From Gaeumannomyces sp. JS-464 (Eukaryota; Ascomycota; Sordariomycetes; Magnaporthales; Magnaporthaceae), in contig NGZR01000002.1 of NCBI GenBank assembly GCA_002197995.1, forward strand, positions 124,001-188,000: a DNA stretch of 64,000 bases. Reading direction: 5' to 3'. A program made the position numbers and the translations under genes. Below the pieces are notes generated by a model. That model was not told the DNA's origin. It saw only the letters and a list, made by a program, of their open reading frames with translations, and ran no database searches. Positions 48,579 through 59,721 of the stretch are shown here, piece after piece; positions within the stretch are counted from its first letter, which is position 1; every line of letters begins with the position of its first letter.

Positions 48579-50930
48579 TTATAACTTAATACGGATTTAA
48601 AAAGGTTAAAAATAATTAATAGCTTTTAAAATAAAACTAAAATATTACGAATTTTTAATAGTAACTTTTAGTTTTACTAACGTATTAACCACATTTTAAA
48701 AAATAATTAACTATATATTACGAAAGTATTTTAACTTTTTCGTTTTCGCATATTTGGATAATATTTTAGTTTTTTCGAAAACGATAAAAAAAACATAAGC
48801 AACACGTATATAAAATGCTTTAAAAGCTGTTTAACATAAAGCTTTTTATTAAACTAAAAAAGTGCGAATAGCATATTTAAAAAGTTACTTTTTTAAAGCT
48901 TATAATTATATTAAAATAAATTTGTATAAATTTTAAAAAAGTTAAAAGAGTTAAAAAATGGCTTATATTTAAAAACATTACGAAAATATAAAGTTTTTGG
49001 GATTTTTAAACTTTTATAAACGGTTTATTCGTAATTATAGCAAAATCGCTATACTATTTATAAACTTTATTAAAAATAACTATTAAATTTATTAAAAAAA
49101 GCAAAAATAAAAAGCTTTTAAATAATTATAAAACGTTGTAATAAAGGAATTAATATTAGCATTTTTAAACTTAAAAAAAACCTTTTAAAATTAAAACTAA
49201 CACGTTAAATTACGCGATCGGCGGTTAACTCGAATAAAAAAACGATTAAAAACAATTGCATTTTTACGCACCTTTTTCTATAAAAAGTTAAACGAATTTA
49301 AATTAAACTATTAAATTTACGATAAAAAACTTTTAACAAAATATTTAAGCATTTAAAAAATGGCGATTACACTTTTATAAAGCAAAGTATTAAATTATAA
49401 TATATACGGATTATAAAAACTTAACACATTTTATTATTAGCAAAAACTTAAATAAGTAATAAATTCGTTTAAATGAGTTTTTATAAAACTATAACATCCG
49501 GATTAAATACTGGAAAAAATCGAAAAACGGCCGGGCGAACGTTTTAAACTAACGATTAAACCATTAAATCGTAATACTTAAAAAAACACAAGTAATTTTA
49601 ACGGAAAAACCAAACTAATTTTTAATTCCGGCATAAAAAATACTTGTTAAAACGATTCGATAAAAAAAAGTTTAAATTTTAAAAAAAAATTTAACAAATT
49701 TATAACTAATTAGTATATAGTTATTAAAGCGTAACCAAAACGTGAAAACGGTTATAATAACATTACAAATTTAAAGGAATTTAAACCGAAATATAAAGTG
49801 CAATAAAAAATTGCGAAAACTGTGTTAAAAACAAAACTAGTAGGTATAAACCTTACGGGCTTTTACAGCTTTTACTAGCGTGTAATAAAGCATAGTAAAA
49901 ATTACTATAAATTTCGTTATTAAACTTCCTTAATTTAAAAAACCAATAATTAAAGTTAAATATAATAACTTATTAATAATAATAAATAGGTTTACCAAAT
50001 ATGCTTTATTTTTATTATATAAAAAAAATAGCGACGTTATAAAACTAGCGTACGTTTTTATTAAACACGTAATAGCGGAATACGAAATTACGAACCGTTT
50101 AATTACGAATAAAAATAAGTTATTTATAAATAAGTTTTAAAAAAGGCTTATAATTAAACTAAAAGTAAAAATTTTTTTATTTACGGTTTACCACTTTTAC
50201 ACAAATGGATAAATAAAACAAATAAATTAAATTATAAAATAATATTTACGTTATTACGTTAATTATAAACAAAATAATTTAGTATAATTATTTTTTATAA
50301 CTTAGTTTGTTTATAACAGTTTAATTTATAAAAGTACGGGAATTATACCGTTTTTCGCGAATTATACGTTTACGTTTATAACGTATAAAAAACTTAAAAC
50401 GGGAAAATATACGTTAATAACAAAAATACAAATAACGAAATTTATTAAACTAAATAAATACTTTTAAACAAAGTTAAAAAAGTTATAATACCGTATAACT
50501 ATTTAAATAAATAAAAAAATATCGAAAAACCGACTTTTAAAAAAAATAACGTTTATTTTTTTAACGCAATATTAAAACAAAACAATTAAACGATAAATTA
50601 AATTATAAAAAATTAGGACTTTTTAAAGTGTTAAAAAAGTTTTAAACGTAAATTACGAATTTTAATTACTATTAATTATAAAATCCCACCCGGTTTTTTA
50701 CGTTTTCCTATTTAAACCGGTATTATTTAGTATAAAATTAAACGAATTAATAAACATCGAGTTAAAAAACGAATATAAAATCGAAAAAATTTTAAATTAT
50801 AAGTTAAAAAACAAGCTTAAAAAGTACTTAATTAAATGGAAAAAGTACGGTTATAAAAAAAACACGTGGGAAAAAGTGACGAACTTTAAATATTATTAAA
50901 AACTTTTTGCGAAATATTAACAGCGGGTTT
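48579..50930 (+). pseudogene. Gypsy-E copy 2 pol remnant (RT, RNase H, integrase, chromodomain)
   Basis: RT motif FAYLDNILVFSKT: the catalytic pair is Asp-Asn (AAT at 48760-48762), a different residue lost from that in copy 1. RNase H and integrase parts parallel copy 1. The chromodomain at 50775-50920 reads YKLKNKLKKYLIKWKKYGYK, NTWEKVTNFKYY and AKYQQRVL, with the WK..Y and WE landmarks kept. Stops throughout. Confidence 0.8.
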
Positions 50931-51829
50931 TATAAAAAAAGTTAATACGAATAACTTAAAAAGAAATACTTTAAATACAGCTTATTACGCTCGATTTAAA
51001 ATAGCTTATTAAAAAAAAGCGAGTAAAGTAAAATACGAGTTAACGTTTAACTTAACTTAATTTAAAAACAATAAAAGGAATTTAAAAGTAATAAAAAAAG
51101 AAAAGCTTAATTAACTACTTTCGCTATTTTCTTTTAAACAGCTTATTTTAACTTTTTCAAATCGTTAATATTATAATTTACAACTTAGTAAATCTTTTTA
51201 ATTAACAGTTTTTTTTGCTTACGTAACCGAAAAATACGATTTAATTTAATATAAACGCGGTTTTTAACCTTTTTAAACTTTTTATTTAATTAACGGTGTT
51301 AAAAGGCGTAATAACGGAAAGTGTTGGGAAAAATCCTTAATACGTTACATTTTATTTAGTTATTTTAAATACATTTCGTATAACGGTTTAACTCGGTGGG
51401 AAATGCGTTACACGACGGAAAACTACGCGTTTTACAATTTATATAAAAAGGCATTTTAATAAAAAACAACGTAATCGCAGTAAAAAGGTTTTTATAACAA
51501 CGTGTTAAAAAAAACTTGCGTTTTAACACCCGATTAAACATTTTTATTAAAATAAATAAAAAAGGGGAAATAATAAGGAAAAAATACTTACTAATTAACA
51601 AACCGTTAAAATTGTAAAAATGGTTAAAAAAATTTAGCTTAAAAAGGAAAACTTAATGTTACGGCCGAACGGCAAAAAATAAAAAGCTAAATAAAAAGGT
51701 ATTAAAAAAAGGTGGTTTAAAAAATAAACTTTTACCCCGCATTAAGATAAAAGTTACGTGTTATTTAAAAAATTCGTAGTAATTTAAAAAATTACAACGA
51801 ATTAAAAAAATTTGCGTAAAAACAAAAAA
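50931..51829. other. Gypsy-E copy 2, region between chromodomain and 3' LTR
   Basis: About 0.9 kb with no recognised protein; the open minus-strand frame 51365-51601 is antisense and featureless. Probably 3' untranslated element sequence. Confidence 0.4.
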
Positions 51830-52039
51830 TGTATATATTAAAAAGGGATTCTTTATAACCAGGTGGCTTTAATTAAAGCTGTAACATTGGTTAATTTAAG
51901 TTAACTTTTAAACATTTTTTAAAACAAGCAATTAAAAGTTACCTTTTAATTACGTGTTTACTTTATGCTTTAACTAGCGTTATTATCCGAAACTACTTTT
52001 AAAACGCTTTACTTTAAAGGCAAACTTTTAATTGTAACA
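51830..52039 (+). repeat. Gypsy-E copy 2 3' LTR
   Basis: TGTATATATTAAAAAGGG..TTGTAACA; matches 20400-20591. Confidence 0.65.
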
Positions 52040-53369
52040 TGTAAAACTTTTACAATTATTTATTAATAAACTACGTTACCCGTTTTAATAATTTTTATAA
52101 ATATTAATGCTTTACGTTTTTGTTATTATAATATCGTTTTAGCTTTTTTTATCCTAGTTAGGATTTTTTAATTCGTCGTAATTTGTAAAAGGATTTACAC
52201 GATTTATTAAAAACGTGCACGAATTTTACGGTCCGCGTTTTGCACCCGTTTATAAATTACGTGCTTTGTTTAAAACAGCTTTATTTATTTAACAAAACGA
52301 ATGTGGTTTAAATGTAACTTATTAACTTGCATTTAAATTACATTTAAAACTGCATTTAAACCGCATTTTACTTATAACGTGGCTGCACTTGCAATTTAAG
52401 CTGCTTTTGTAAATAAAAGCTTTTAAAACCCATTTAAACTAAAAAACCTATTAAGTAATCCACTATTATACCTTTATATAACATTCGCACGTTTTAACTT
52501 TATTAGCATAATTATTTTAAACGTTAACACAGTTTATAACTGCGAGGTTATAACAGTTTAATTTAACGTTTATTAAAAAAAAATTAAAAAATAAAAAATA
52601 AAACTTGAAATTTTTTTAATTTTTTAATTTTTTTTTTTTTTTTTGTAAAATACCAAATTTCACCTTACGCTAATAAAGTTTTTTTAAAAAAAAACCAATT
52701 TACTTTAACGTGGTTTTAAATAATTAATTTAAATATTTTATAAAAAAATAAACTTTTATAACGATAAAAACTTTTATTAAAATATTTTAAACGGTTTGTT
52801 TAACGTTTTGTTTTATACAGATTTTTTAATAGCACAGCAGTTAAATAAGCAAAATTAAAAATAAAAAAAAAATTAATAAATTTACGAAAAGTTAAAATAT
52901 ATAGGAAAATATCTAAGCGTATAAGTTATGCCCGTGGCGGAAGCCGGGGTGGCGGACTTTAAAAGCACGGACTTACTGTGCTTTTGCTAAACCCTGGCTT
53001 CGTTTTATAGTGGTTTAACCCAACACACTTGTTGCAAAGCGCGACACGACTTACCAAACTAAAATCTCTTCCTCGAAGTTGTTTCCGTTTTAAAAGGAGT
53101 GTAGTACTAAAACTCGGCTATGCTGGCTAGGCCATGGGTAAAAAGGGGAAAACAGGCTTCCAGAAAAACAAATTTTCAGGGGCTCCCGCTTCCGCCTTGA
53201 ACATTTTTCTCGTTGTGCTAACATATTACTATTTTCTTTTATTTACCGCATGCGGCCCATTTCGTATTCCCCGCCCCTGCTCTCCCTCGTAACCCCGGCA
53301 CGACCGTTTATAACGTTCTCGCTACTGCTATTATCCCCGACACTATGTCCCGCGAATGGTATTCGACCT
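52040..53369. other. Right edge of the AT-rich block and 3' flank of the membrane-protein gene
   Basis: 52040-52920 is AT-rich with no recognised element; it includes an A/T homopolymer cluster (about 52570-52645). From about 52930 the composition returns to normal. 52930-53369 holds no coding signal and should contain the 3' untranslated region of the minus-strand gene. Confidence 0.5.
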
Positions 53370-54706
53370 TCACTTCCTGCGTGTGAATAATGCGGTTGTC
53401 ATCAGGGTGGAAAATGCTGCGTTCCGACCAATCGTCCCGTGGACGTCAGCGGCAGACGGTCCTCCTGGCGCCGGACTTCTGCCAGCAAACGGTCGGGAAA
53501 AGCTGCCGCTTGGTCGTCGCCCATTGCCGCCTACAATGGCCGTCTTGGTCCCTCCGCCGCCGCCGGTCGACGTGTGATTCTCGTAGCCGCGCGACTTGCT
53601 CAAGCTGTGGCTGCCCGACGCGCCCGAGGATCCGTAGTGGCGGCGTGTCGACTTCTTCACGTCGCGCACCAACACGCGCAGCACAGGGATGCAGGCAGCG
53701 ACGATGGTCATGGCCACCTCACAGCTGCCCCAAACGACGAGCCCGAAGCCGTCGTAGGTGAAGTCGCCCTTGGCCAAAGCAGGGATCTGGGCTGACTTGG
53801 CAAAGGCGGTGGCGCCAGCACTAGAATCGACGAGCGTTGGCTATTAGTCTTGCTTGGCAAGGTGTGAATCCGGTTGCGTGGGTTCAAGGAGACGGGAAGC
53901 ACGAACAAAACCCCTGCGCTCATGGCCACAGCCACACCAATCTTCTCTGCGAGCTTCATCTGCAGCCCCCAAATGACGGTCCATGGCAGCATTGCCAGCG
54001 TGATGTCCATGACGCCCGAGTAGACGCCCGTGAAAATGCTAAAGTTGGCGTAGCCTTCACGCCAGCACGTGCCTAGAACCTGGTCGCCGCCCCAAACCTT
54101 CTCGGTCGGGTTGCACTGCACAAAGGCCAAGATCGCGGTCATGGTCATGGTGAGGTTAATGGTGGCGATAATAGCCCAGATGGTGAATTTAAGCCACCTG
54201 GACTCTGCGACGCGCAGGAGGGTGAGGGCGAAGGATGTTTTGGACCAGACGGCGCTGAGGATCGAAAAGGTGCCAGCGATGTAGCTGTTGCGGCCAATGT
54301 CGCTAATCTGCATCGGGTCGGTGGACTTGAAGACGAGGTCGCACAGGTGACGCCCGAAGCCTCGCTTGACATTGATATTCAAGACGATGCCCGCAACAAG
54401 GAGGAACACCTGGCGCCCAGCACGCAAGGAATCATCAGCATGCGCATTCCGAAGTAGGTGAGGCAAGGGCAGCTAACAACAGGGACAAGAAACACCTACC
54501 CATGTTATCGTCAGCAGCCAATCATCCCACCAGAATGTCCTTGACTTCATCCATTTGCAGTAGAGCCGCAGCGACAAGAACACAAAGGCGACTCCGACCA
54601 AGACCCAGGTGATGGTTTCCGACAGCGGGCCCACATTGTCGGCTGCGCACACCCCCGTAACTGGGTCCTGTCCCGGCAGCAGCGGGACGGTGCCGTTGCC
54701 GCTCAT
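53370..54706 (-). CDS. Fungal rhodopsin-like (SAT4/PTH11-related) integral membrane protein
   Basis: Three exons on the minus strand: 54706-54500, 54409-53907 and 53820-53370, in phase, total 1161 nt, 386 residues. Introns of 90 nt (GTAGGT..CAG) and 86 nt (GTTCGT..TAG) are supported by family continuity (DDWLLTITW|VFLLVAGI and AMSAGVF|AGATAFAK). The N-terminus (MSGNGTVPLLPGQDP, CAADN) is extracellular-like. Hydrophobic segments follow in order: WVLVGVAFVFLSLRLYCKW, WWDDWLLTITWVFLLVAGI, the IAGTFSILSAVWSKTSFALTLL region, FTIWAIIATINLTMTMTAIL, FTGVYSGVMDITLAMLPWTV, IGVAVAMSAGVFAGA and FGLVVWGSCEVAMTIVAACI, giving seven helices. FVQCNPTEKVW..GTCW is a hallmark of the family. The C-terminal tail (about 90 residues) is Ser/Gly-rich and cytoplasmic. 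The family includes the Pth11-type receptors, but the ligand is unknown and the protein lacks an N-terminal CFEM domain. No lesion is seen. Confidence 0.85.
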
Positions 54707-57700
54707 CGCTCGTTTCCTGTCGGCCGATCTGGCGCGGTCTCCGGACCGGGCTCGGAGAAGCGACAACGCTAATAAGAGGCCAAAACGAAGTATGCGGGAG
54801 GCAAGGAAGCACGCAAGGCAGACAGCGCGGCGGGAGTCAGTGCTCTTCGGACGAATCGGACGTTTGAAAGGAATAAGCACTGGACCGATGGGCCCCTGAC
54901 AGCGCTGATCTTTGCCTCCCACTTCGCGCTGGGTGTGACGAAAAGATGCGATCTCCCCTGGCCATAAGCAAAAACAACAAAGCGTCCGGATGACAATCAC
55001 GAAGCCAAACAAGGCCAAGAGGGTAGGGAGGCGGGCGGAAGCGGGCCACATTGGTTATGTATCCGGTCGGCAAGCAGTTGCCAGGTGGCGCGGCTCGTAG
55101 CTCCGACGCGCCTCTGGGACGGAAACGAGCCAAGACTCCCACGGCGGCGCAGTGAGCGATGTGTGCGGCGGCCCTTGCATGCAGTGGTCGCAGGTCGGGG
55201 CGGCCTGCGATCGCGCAAGCGGGGGTCGTCTGTGACCAAATAGCGCCGTCGCAAGCCTGTGGGTCGCATCCCGGGGTGCTCGATCTCAGTGTTCTATTCT
55301 CGCCGCCCAGGGGAGCGCGGCCGGCGAGCCAGGGCCGGGGGGAGCCAGGGCCGGGATGGAGCCAGGGTTCCTGGATGGAACCAACAACAAGGCCCGGCCC
55401 AGACACGGCAGGCCAGGCAGGATTCCCCGTCTTGGACCGCGATGGATATGAGGCCACAGGGTACCATCACAAGAGAGCCAATAGCAGGAGGAAGACAGGC
55501 ACGGCACGCACCAGAATGCGCCTTAGAGTGGAAGGTTGGACGCAACCCTTTTGATCCAAATTGCGGAATTATGTAACCGAATGCAGGGGAAAACGCTTTT
55601 TTTTTTCCAGGACCAGGCCTTGCTGCGTACAAAAAAAAAACAAAAAAAAAAAAAAACTCCTCTCAGCCGCGAGATGAAGGCATGCGGCCAAATCTCGCCA
55701 GCAGCCCATTGTTGTAATAGAGGATGGGCTTCCCTGTGCCTCAAAAGTTGTGGAAGCATGCATGGGCAGGGAGAGAAGGGTCGAACCTGGTGATGGAGAA
55801 ATGGACGCCGAAACTAACCGCCACGCCACCTTGGCTGCGCACTACTGATGCACCCTTCCTCGTCCCTGTCTCCCTGTCCCTCATTCGCCGTCCTCTCTTC
55901 TCAAGCTCGCACATCCCCCATCTGCCTTTTTTCCAGCAGCCCCTCCTTCATAAAAAGTAGGAGCAATAAGGACCAATAAATGAGATACTTACTTCAAGGA
56001 AGTCCTAGGAAAAAAAAAGAAAAAAAAAAAAAAAGAGAGCAGAGACAAGGCGAGATTCGGCGCAGGTCGCTCCGCGCTGCGAGATTGGGGGTTCCATTGA
56101 AGGCGCAAGACAGCACGCCATCCATTCCGAGCCGAGGCGAGTGTGGGCTCGCCAGTCACCTAAAATGGGCCGACAATGACCGCTTACGCTTGTTGGCGAC
56201 TGCCACCTTCCAAGCACGGGTAAAAAGCAAGACAGCCTCGGCTTGCCCCTTTTCCCCTCTGGTCAGCACAAGCAGTCAGTTTGAAAAAGCAAAAACAAAG
56301 GCCTGGAACAAAGAAGCAAATGCGACAGCCAGCAGACCGAGTGAACAAGGTCGAGATGCGCGTCAGCATCGGGGGAGGTGGCTGGTCATCACCCCTGCCT
56401 GTGCCCGTCGTGCCGCGCCAGAGCTCGGGTGACATGCCGCTAGGCCGAAGGAAACCTGGGCAAAACCAACGAACGCGTTCCCAGAGTGATTCCTTACCCA
56501 CTCGCATCGCTCCATGGGCGCGATGCCAGGTTGGCTGTTGCACGTGGTGCAAATGCAAAGAACGGCAGCACACCCAACAAATGAAAGAAGCAAAAAAGTA
56601 TCACCAGCTGAGCTCGTGCTCGCAGATCAACGGGCATCGGTTACAATCTGGACATAGCCTGGAATCGCGAAAAGTTTATTTTGCGTGTCCAACACCACTA
56701 GTCCAGGTCGAGATCCTCCATCGAACGATTGTCCCCTAACAGCCACGAACCAACCGTCGACCTATTTTCGCCTATGAAACGACTGCGACGTCGCCCCAAC
56801 GGACTGCGGTGCGCTCCGGAACGCGGAAACCGCCAGCCGCCATCACACACGTTTGCGCGCCATTGCACATCCCTCCTCCTCCACCTCCCTTTAGACCTAG
56901 CCGCCCCCACCCCCCGCGAGCCACCCCTGGTCCGATGCCGGGCCCCAAGGGCGGTCCGCCGCGTGCGGGTTCCAGCACGGAAGCGAAAGAAAAAAGAAAA
57001 AGTGGAGTCGCTGTTGCTGGCCCTGCCGAGATTTCCTGGTGCAGGAACGAGCATAACCAACGCGCAACGACCAAGAAGAGGCAGGCAGGAGGCAGGAGGA
57101 CCATCCGATGCGACGCCCATCTGATTAGAGGCAAGTCTCCCTCGGATCAAATTTTTCTCTCGTCTCACCTAGCGTACGCTCGTGTATCGAGGGACTTGCA
57201 CCGTATATACGTATCCCAGTTTTCTCGACTTTAGCCCTCGGATCGATGCCCGAGTCTCGGTGCTCCTATGCCACACACCCCACGCCGCCTTGCTCCTGCT
57301 GTGCCTAGGGTCGCTTCCTTCCTTTGCATCCCTGCGCTCGCTTGCACAATCTCCTTTCTGGGATGCCTCGTGCCTCCGCATTCGACATCAAGACACTCGC
57401 CATTCAGCGAGCGGCCACCTCCCTCGAATTACATCAAACAACATGTGGGAAAAACACAAAGACACTTCTCCGTGGCGCCAGCGGCGCAGACTAGCGTGCG
57501 TCAGGCCCGTTTCCATACTCCCTCATCCAGGTCCCCTTTTCACAGTAGCGAGGCGAGTGTTCGTATCCATGCTCCATGTAATAACATGTGCGGCTCGGTT
57601 CTTGGCTGAAGGATTCTACAACCTCGGCCTCGGCGGTCACAGTTCCGATTCCGGGTACCCAGTGGGAAAATTAGCCCTCATTAAACGCGGGCTAAAACAG

Positions 57701-57777
57701 GCCTGTTTGGAAGAAGATGGCATTCTCCATAATGGATTAAAAGGACATCTCTCCTCCTGACGTGAAGGCATCCCCGC
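54707..57777. other. GC-rich intergenic region upstream of the membrane-protein gene
   Basis: It should contain the promoter and 5' untranslated region of the minus-strand gene. Many overlapping open frames exist in all six frames, as expected of GC-rich DNA, but none has intron continuity, a domain or non-biased composition that convinces me. Homopolymer tracts: T run near 55599, A runs near 55631-55656 and 56009-56034. No tRNA seen. Confidence 0.5.
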
Positions 57778-58884
57778 GTGTTTTATAAAGAGGCTATATC
57801 CCCGCACTCCCCCTTTTGCTAATGGCACTCACCCCCACCCCGATATCGGCTGGCATGTTTTTTTCTATGGCGCACCCATATAAACGAACACGGGCTTTAA
57901 TGCACGGATAAAAGCAAATAAAGGGGAGGCATTAAATTAAAGTTATCGCCAAGTGCAAAAAAGCAGTAAATTATCAAAACCCGGTGTTGAACCGCCAAAT
58001 TGCATAGGAAAAGTGCAAAGGCACAGCGTTGAGGCCGCCTACCTAGGGCTACAGAATGGCCTAGGGACTCGCAAAAGGATCAATAAACTCCCCTGGAGAC
58101 GGCGCAGCCGCTCGCGGCGCTGCAGAGACCTCCCTGGCCGGCGTTGAGGGCAAGGGAGTGCCTAACTCTACCACTTGAACCTCGTCGCCGAGTCCCTCTC
58201 CTGCAAAGAGGGGCCCTGTTCGTATTGAGAGTAATCCCGTCTGGCATTTGCACGGATACCGGTGCGGGTGCTGCAACGAGGCCCTGTTGCCGGCCGTCTT
58301 GGGGTCTCGTTGAAGGGTCCCTGCCCTAAAGGACGCCCTTTTTTCGTGCCTATTGGATCCAGTGCCCGAAGGAAAGGATCCTCCACGTCCCGGCAACCTT
58401 CCCGCAGCCAAAACGGGTGCACAAAAGTCAATTGCAGGCCCGGAAAGTTGAGATTCTCGCGTTGGGCTTCATGTAGATCTAGAAGCTCGTGGGCGCACGG
58501 CAGGTCGTACTGTTTACGCGTGGCGCCCGTGCAAAGAGGTAGGGCTAGCTTTCGGGATGCCGCCGGGAAGGGAACGTCGCCAACGCTCTATTCCGTATTT
58601 GCTCGAGGGTATCAAGGCACCAAAAGGAGGCCTGCAGAGAGATCCGACGAGTCGCTGTCGCTTGAGAGGATAATAACCTCGTTCATGGCGCTCTTATTGG
58701 TGCTCGTTTTGTTGTGCGCGGAAACCGATTGCCAATGGACTAGAAATGGCGAAAAATGGAAATTCCCTGCCAAATTGGGGCTGCGACATCGGAAAACACA
58801 GGCGGTGCACAGGCCAAAAGTGGGGCAGGTGAGTGCCATTAGCAAAAAGGGGGAGTGCGGGGATATAGCCTCTTTATAAAGCAC
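57778..58884 (-). mobile_element. Internally deleted Mutator-like element (MULE) with 56-bp inverted repeats
   Basis: The ends 57778-57833 and 58829-58884 are inverted repeats differing by one substitution and one A/T indel over 56 bp (TTTATAAAGAGGCTATATCC, CCGCACTCCCCC, GCTAATGGCACTCACC). The inside encodes, on the minus strand, a piece of MULE transposase with a SWIM-type zinc finger. 1.1 kb is too short for an autonomous element, so most of the transposase was deleted. The 8 bases outside each end (ATCCCCGC and ATTCTCGA) are similar but not identical, so the duplication is uncertain. It shows little RIP-type change, in contrast with the AT-rich block. Confidence 0.75.
58168..58840 (-). pseudogene. 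MULE transposase fragment with SWIM zinc finger
   Basis: One minus-strand frame runs from ATG at 58840 (inside the inverted repeat) to TAG at about 58168, broken only by TGA (58612-58614) and TAG (58588-58590). N-terminal part: a short Cys-rich start (MALTCPTFGLCTACVFRC), then NEVIILSSDSDSSD, which looks like a SUMO-interacting motif (hydrophobic core followed by acidic residues). C-terminal part: LCTGATRKQYDLPCAHELLD matches the C-x-G..LPCAH SWIM finger of MULE transposases, followed by FVHPFWL and TKKGRPLG, as in fungal MULE C-termini. The catalytic DDE core that should lie between is absent. Not functional as a transposase. Confidence 0.65.
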
Positions 58885-59721
58885 ATTCTCGATGCTCGCG
58901 TTCACTGTCCTTATTAATAACTTGAGAAGATTCAACTTACGCTTACGCTAATAAATTATAGGACCTCGTTGAAATTAAGCCGACCTCCAAGCACAAAGAA
59001 CGGAAGATGAAAGTAAATTTCCACATCACAAAAACGAACACCGCTGTTCGTTTGAAAACAAAGTGGACATGGAAAGCAGCTGCGCTATAGTGAAAATGTA
59101 GCCGCTCGAAACTGGAAAACGGAGCTCCGACAAGTTTAAAGTAAACATAAATTCGGGTTGTAACAAGCACCTCACGAAGTAGAGACATGAAATAAAGTTA
59201 TGAAGCTTTTCAGTAACCAAATGAACTAGAAACCAGCATAGCTCCCCGTAGTTTTAACCCTGATATAAGAAACAGGGGTTAAACAGCACGCAAACTAACA
59301 AGTGCATTAACTAATCACAAATTCTCCTAAACGCAATGGTTCCGCGATGGCAGTTACACCAAAACACTTTTATCCATAGACAATCAACGCACTGAAAGCC
59401 GCACATACGAAGAATACAAGAGTTAAATAAACAGGCAGGGCTTAAAGCAAGCTTCCTAAACCTGAAGAAAATGCCGCATGCTTTTGCATTATTAAGTCCG
59501 GTTACAAACGAGGAGGACTCGCAGGGAATTCGAAGGGACCTTTTTACCCGGCTTTATGTAACGGTAGTTACACCAAAAGTACGGTTTTTATCCCAATTGT
59601 ACCTAGAAAAGCAGTTATTCCCTATGGTTTATATAAGTCGAAAAGGGTAAATATGTATATCAAGTCCGGTTACCTTTTACTCGCATTCGGATATGGCACA
59701 TGCACTTGATAAACACACTTA
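58885..59721. other. Intergenic sequence with degenerate repeat fragments
   Basis: Moderately AT-rich. AAGTCCGGTTAC occurs at about 59496 and 59664 and GTTACACCAAAA at about 59352 and 59567, resembling pieces of the terminal repeat of the neighbouring element (AGTCGGGTTACCCC). No gene seen. Confidence 0.4.

Larger units (their letters stand above)
43849..52039 (+). mobile_element. Gypsy-E copy 2, 5'-truncated, carrying a LINE-type insertion
   Basis: Starts inside the gag-RT interval (43849, homologous to about 24673 in copy 1), so the 5' LTR and gag are missing. It is interrupted at 44400-48562, then continues with RT, RNase H, integrase and chromodomain (to about 50920), and ends with an LTR at 51830-52039. 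About 0.9 kb between chromodomain and LTR has no recognisable content. Confidence 0.8.
2290..52920. repeat. AT-rich RIP-type transposon block (about 50.6 kb)
   Basis: The whole interval is built from transposons whose coding frames are interrupted every few codons by TAA/TAG. The changes are directional: Gln CAA codons of recognisable pol domains appear as TAA, Asp GAC/GAT as AAC/AAT, and TG at LTR ends as TA. This is the pattern expected of C to T mutation on either strand, as in RIP. By eye, surviving C and G sit mainly in CpG and GpC steps. No host gene is visible inside. Both edges are sharp. Composition and gene absence fit constitutive heterochromatin. A centromere core or a plain repeat cluster are both possible and cannot be told apart here. 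Confidence 0.9.

Noticed and set aside
56698..57234. Pro/Arg-rich frames on both strands
   Set aside because: Composition follows the pyrimidine-rich DNA; no conserved segment.
54707..57780. Many open frames of 60-200 codons on both strands upstream of the membrane-protein gene
   Set aside because: They overlap in several frames, have low-complexity Arg/Pro/Ser composition and contain no domain. Open frames of this length are expected by chance in GC-rich DNA.
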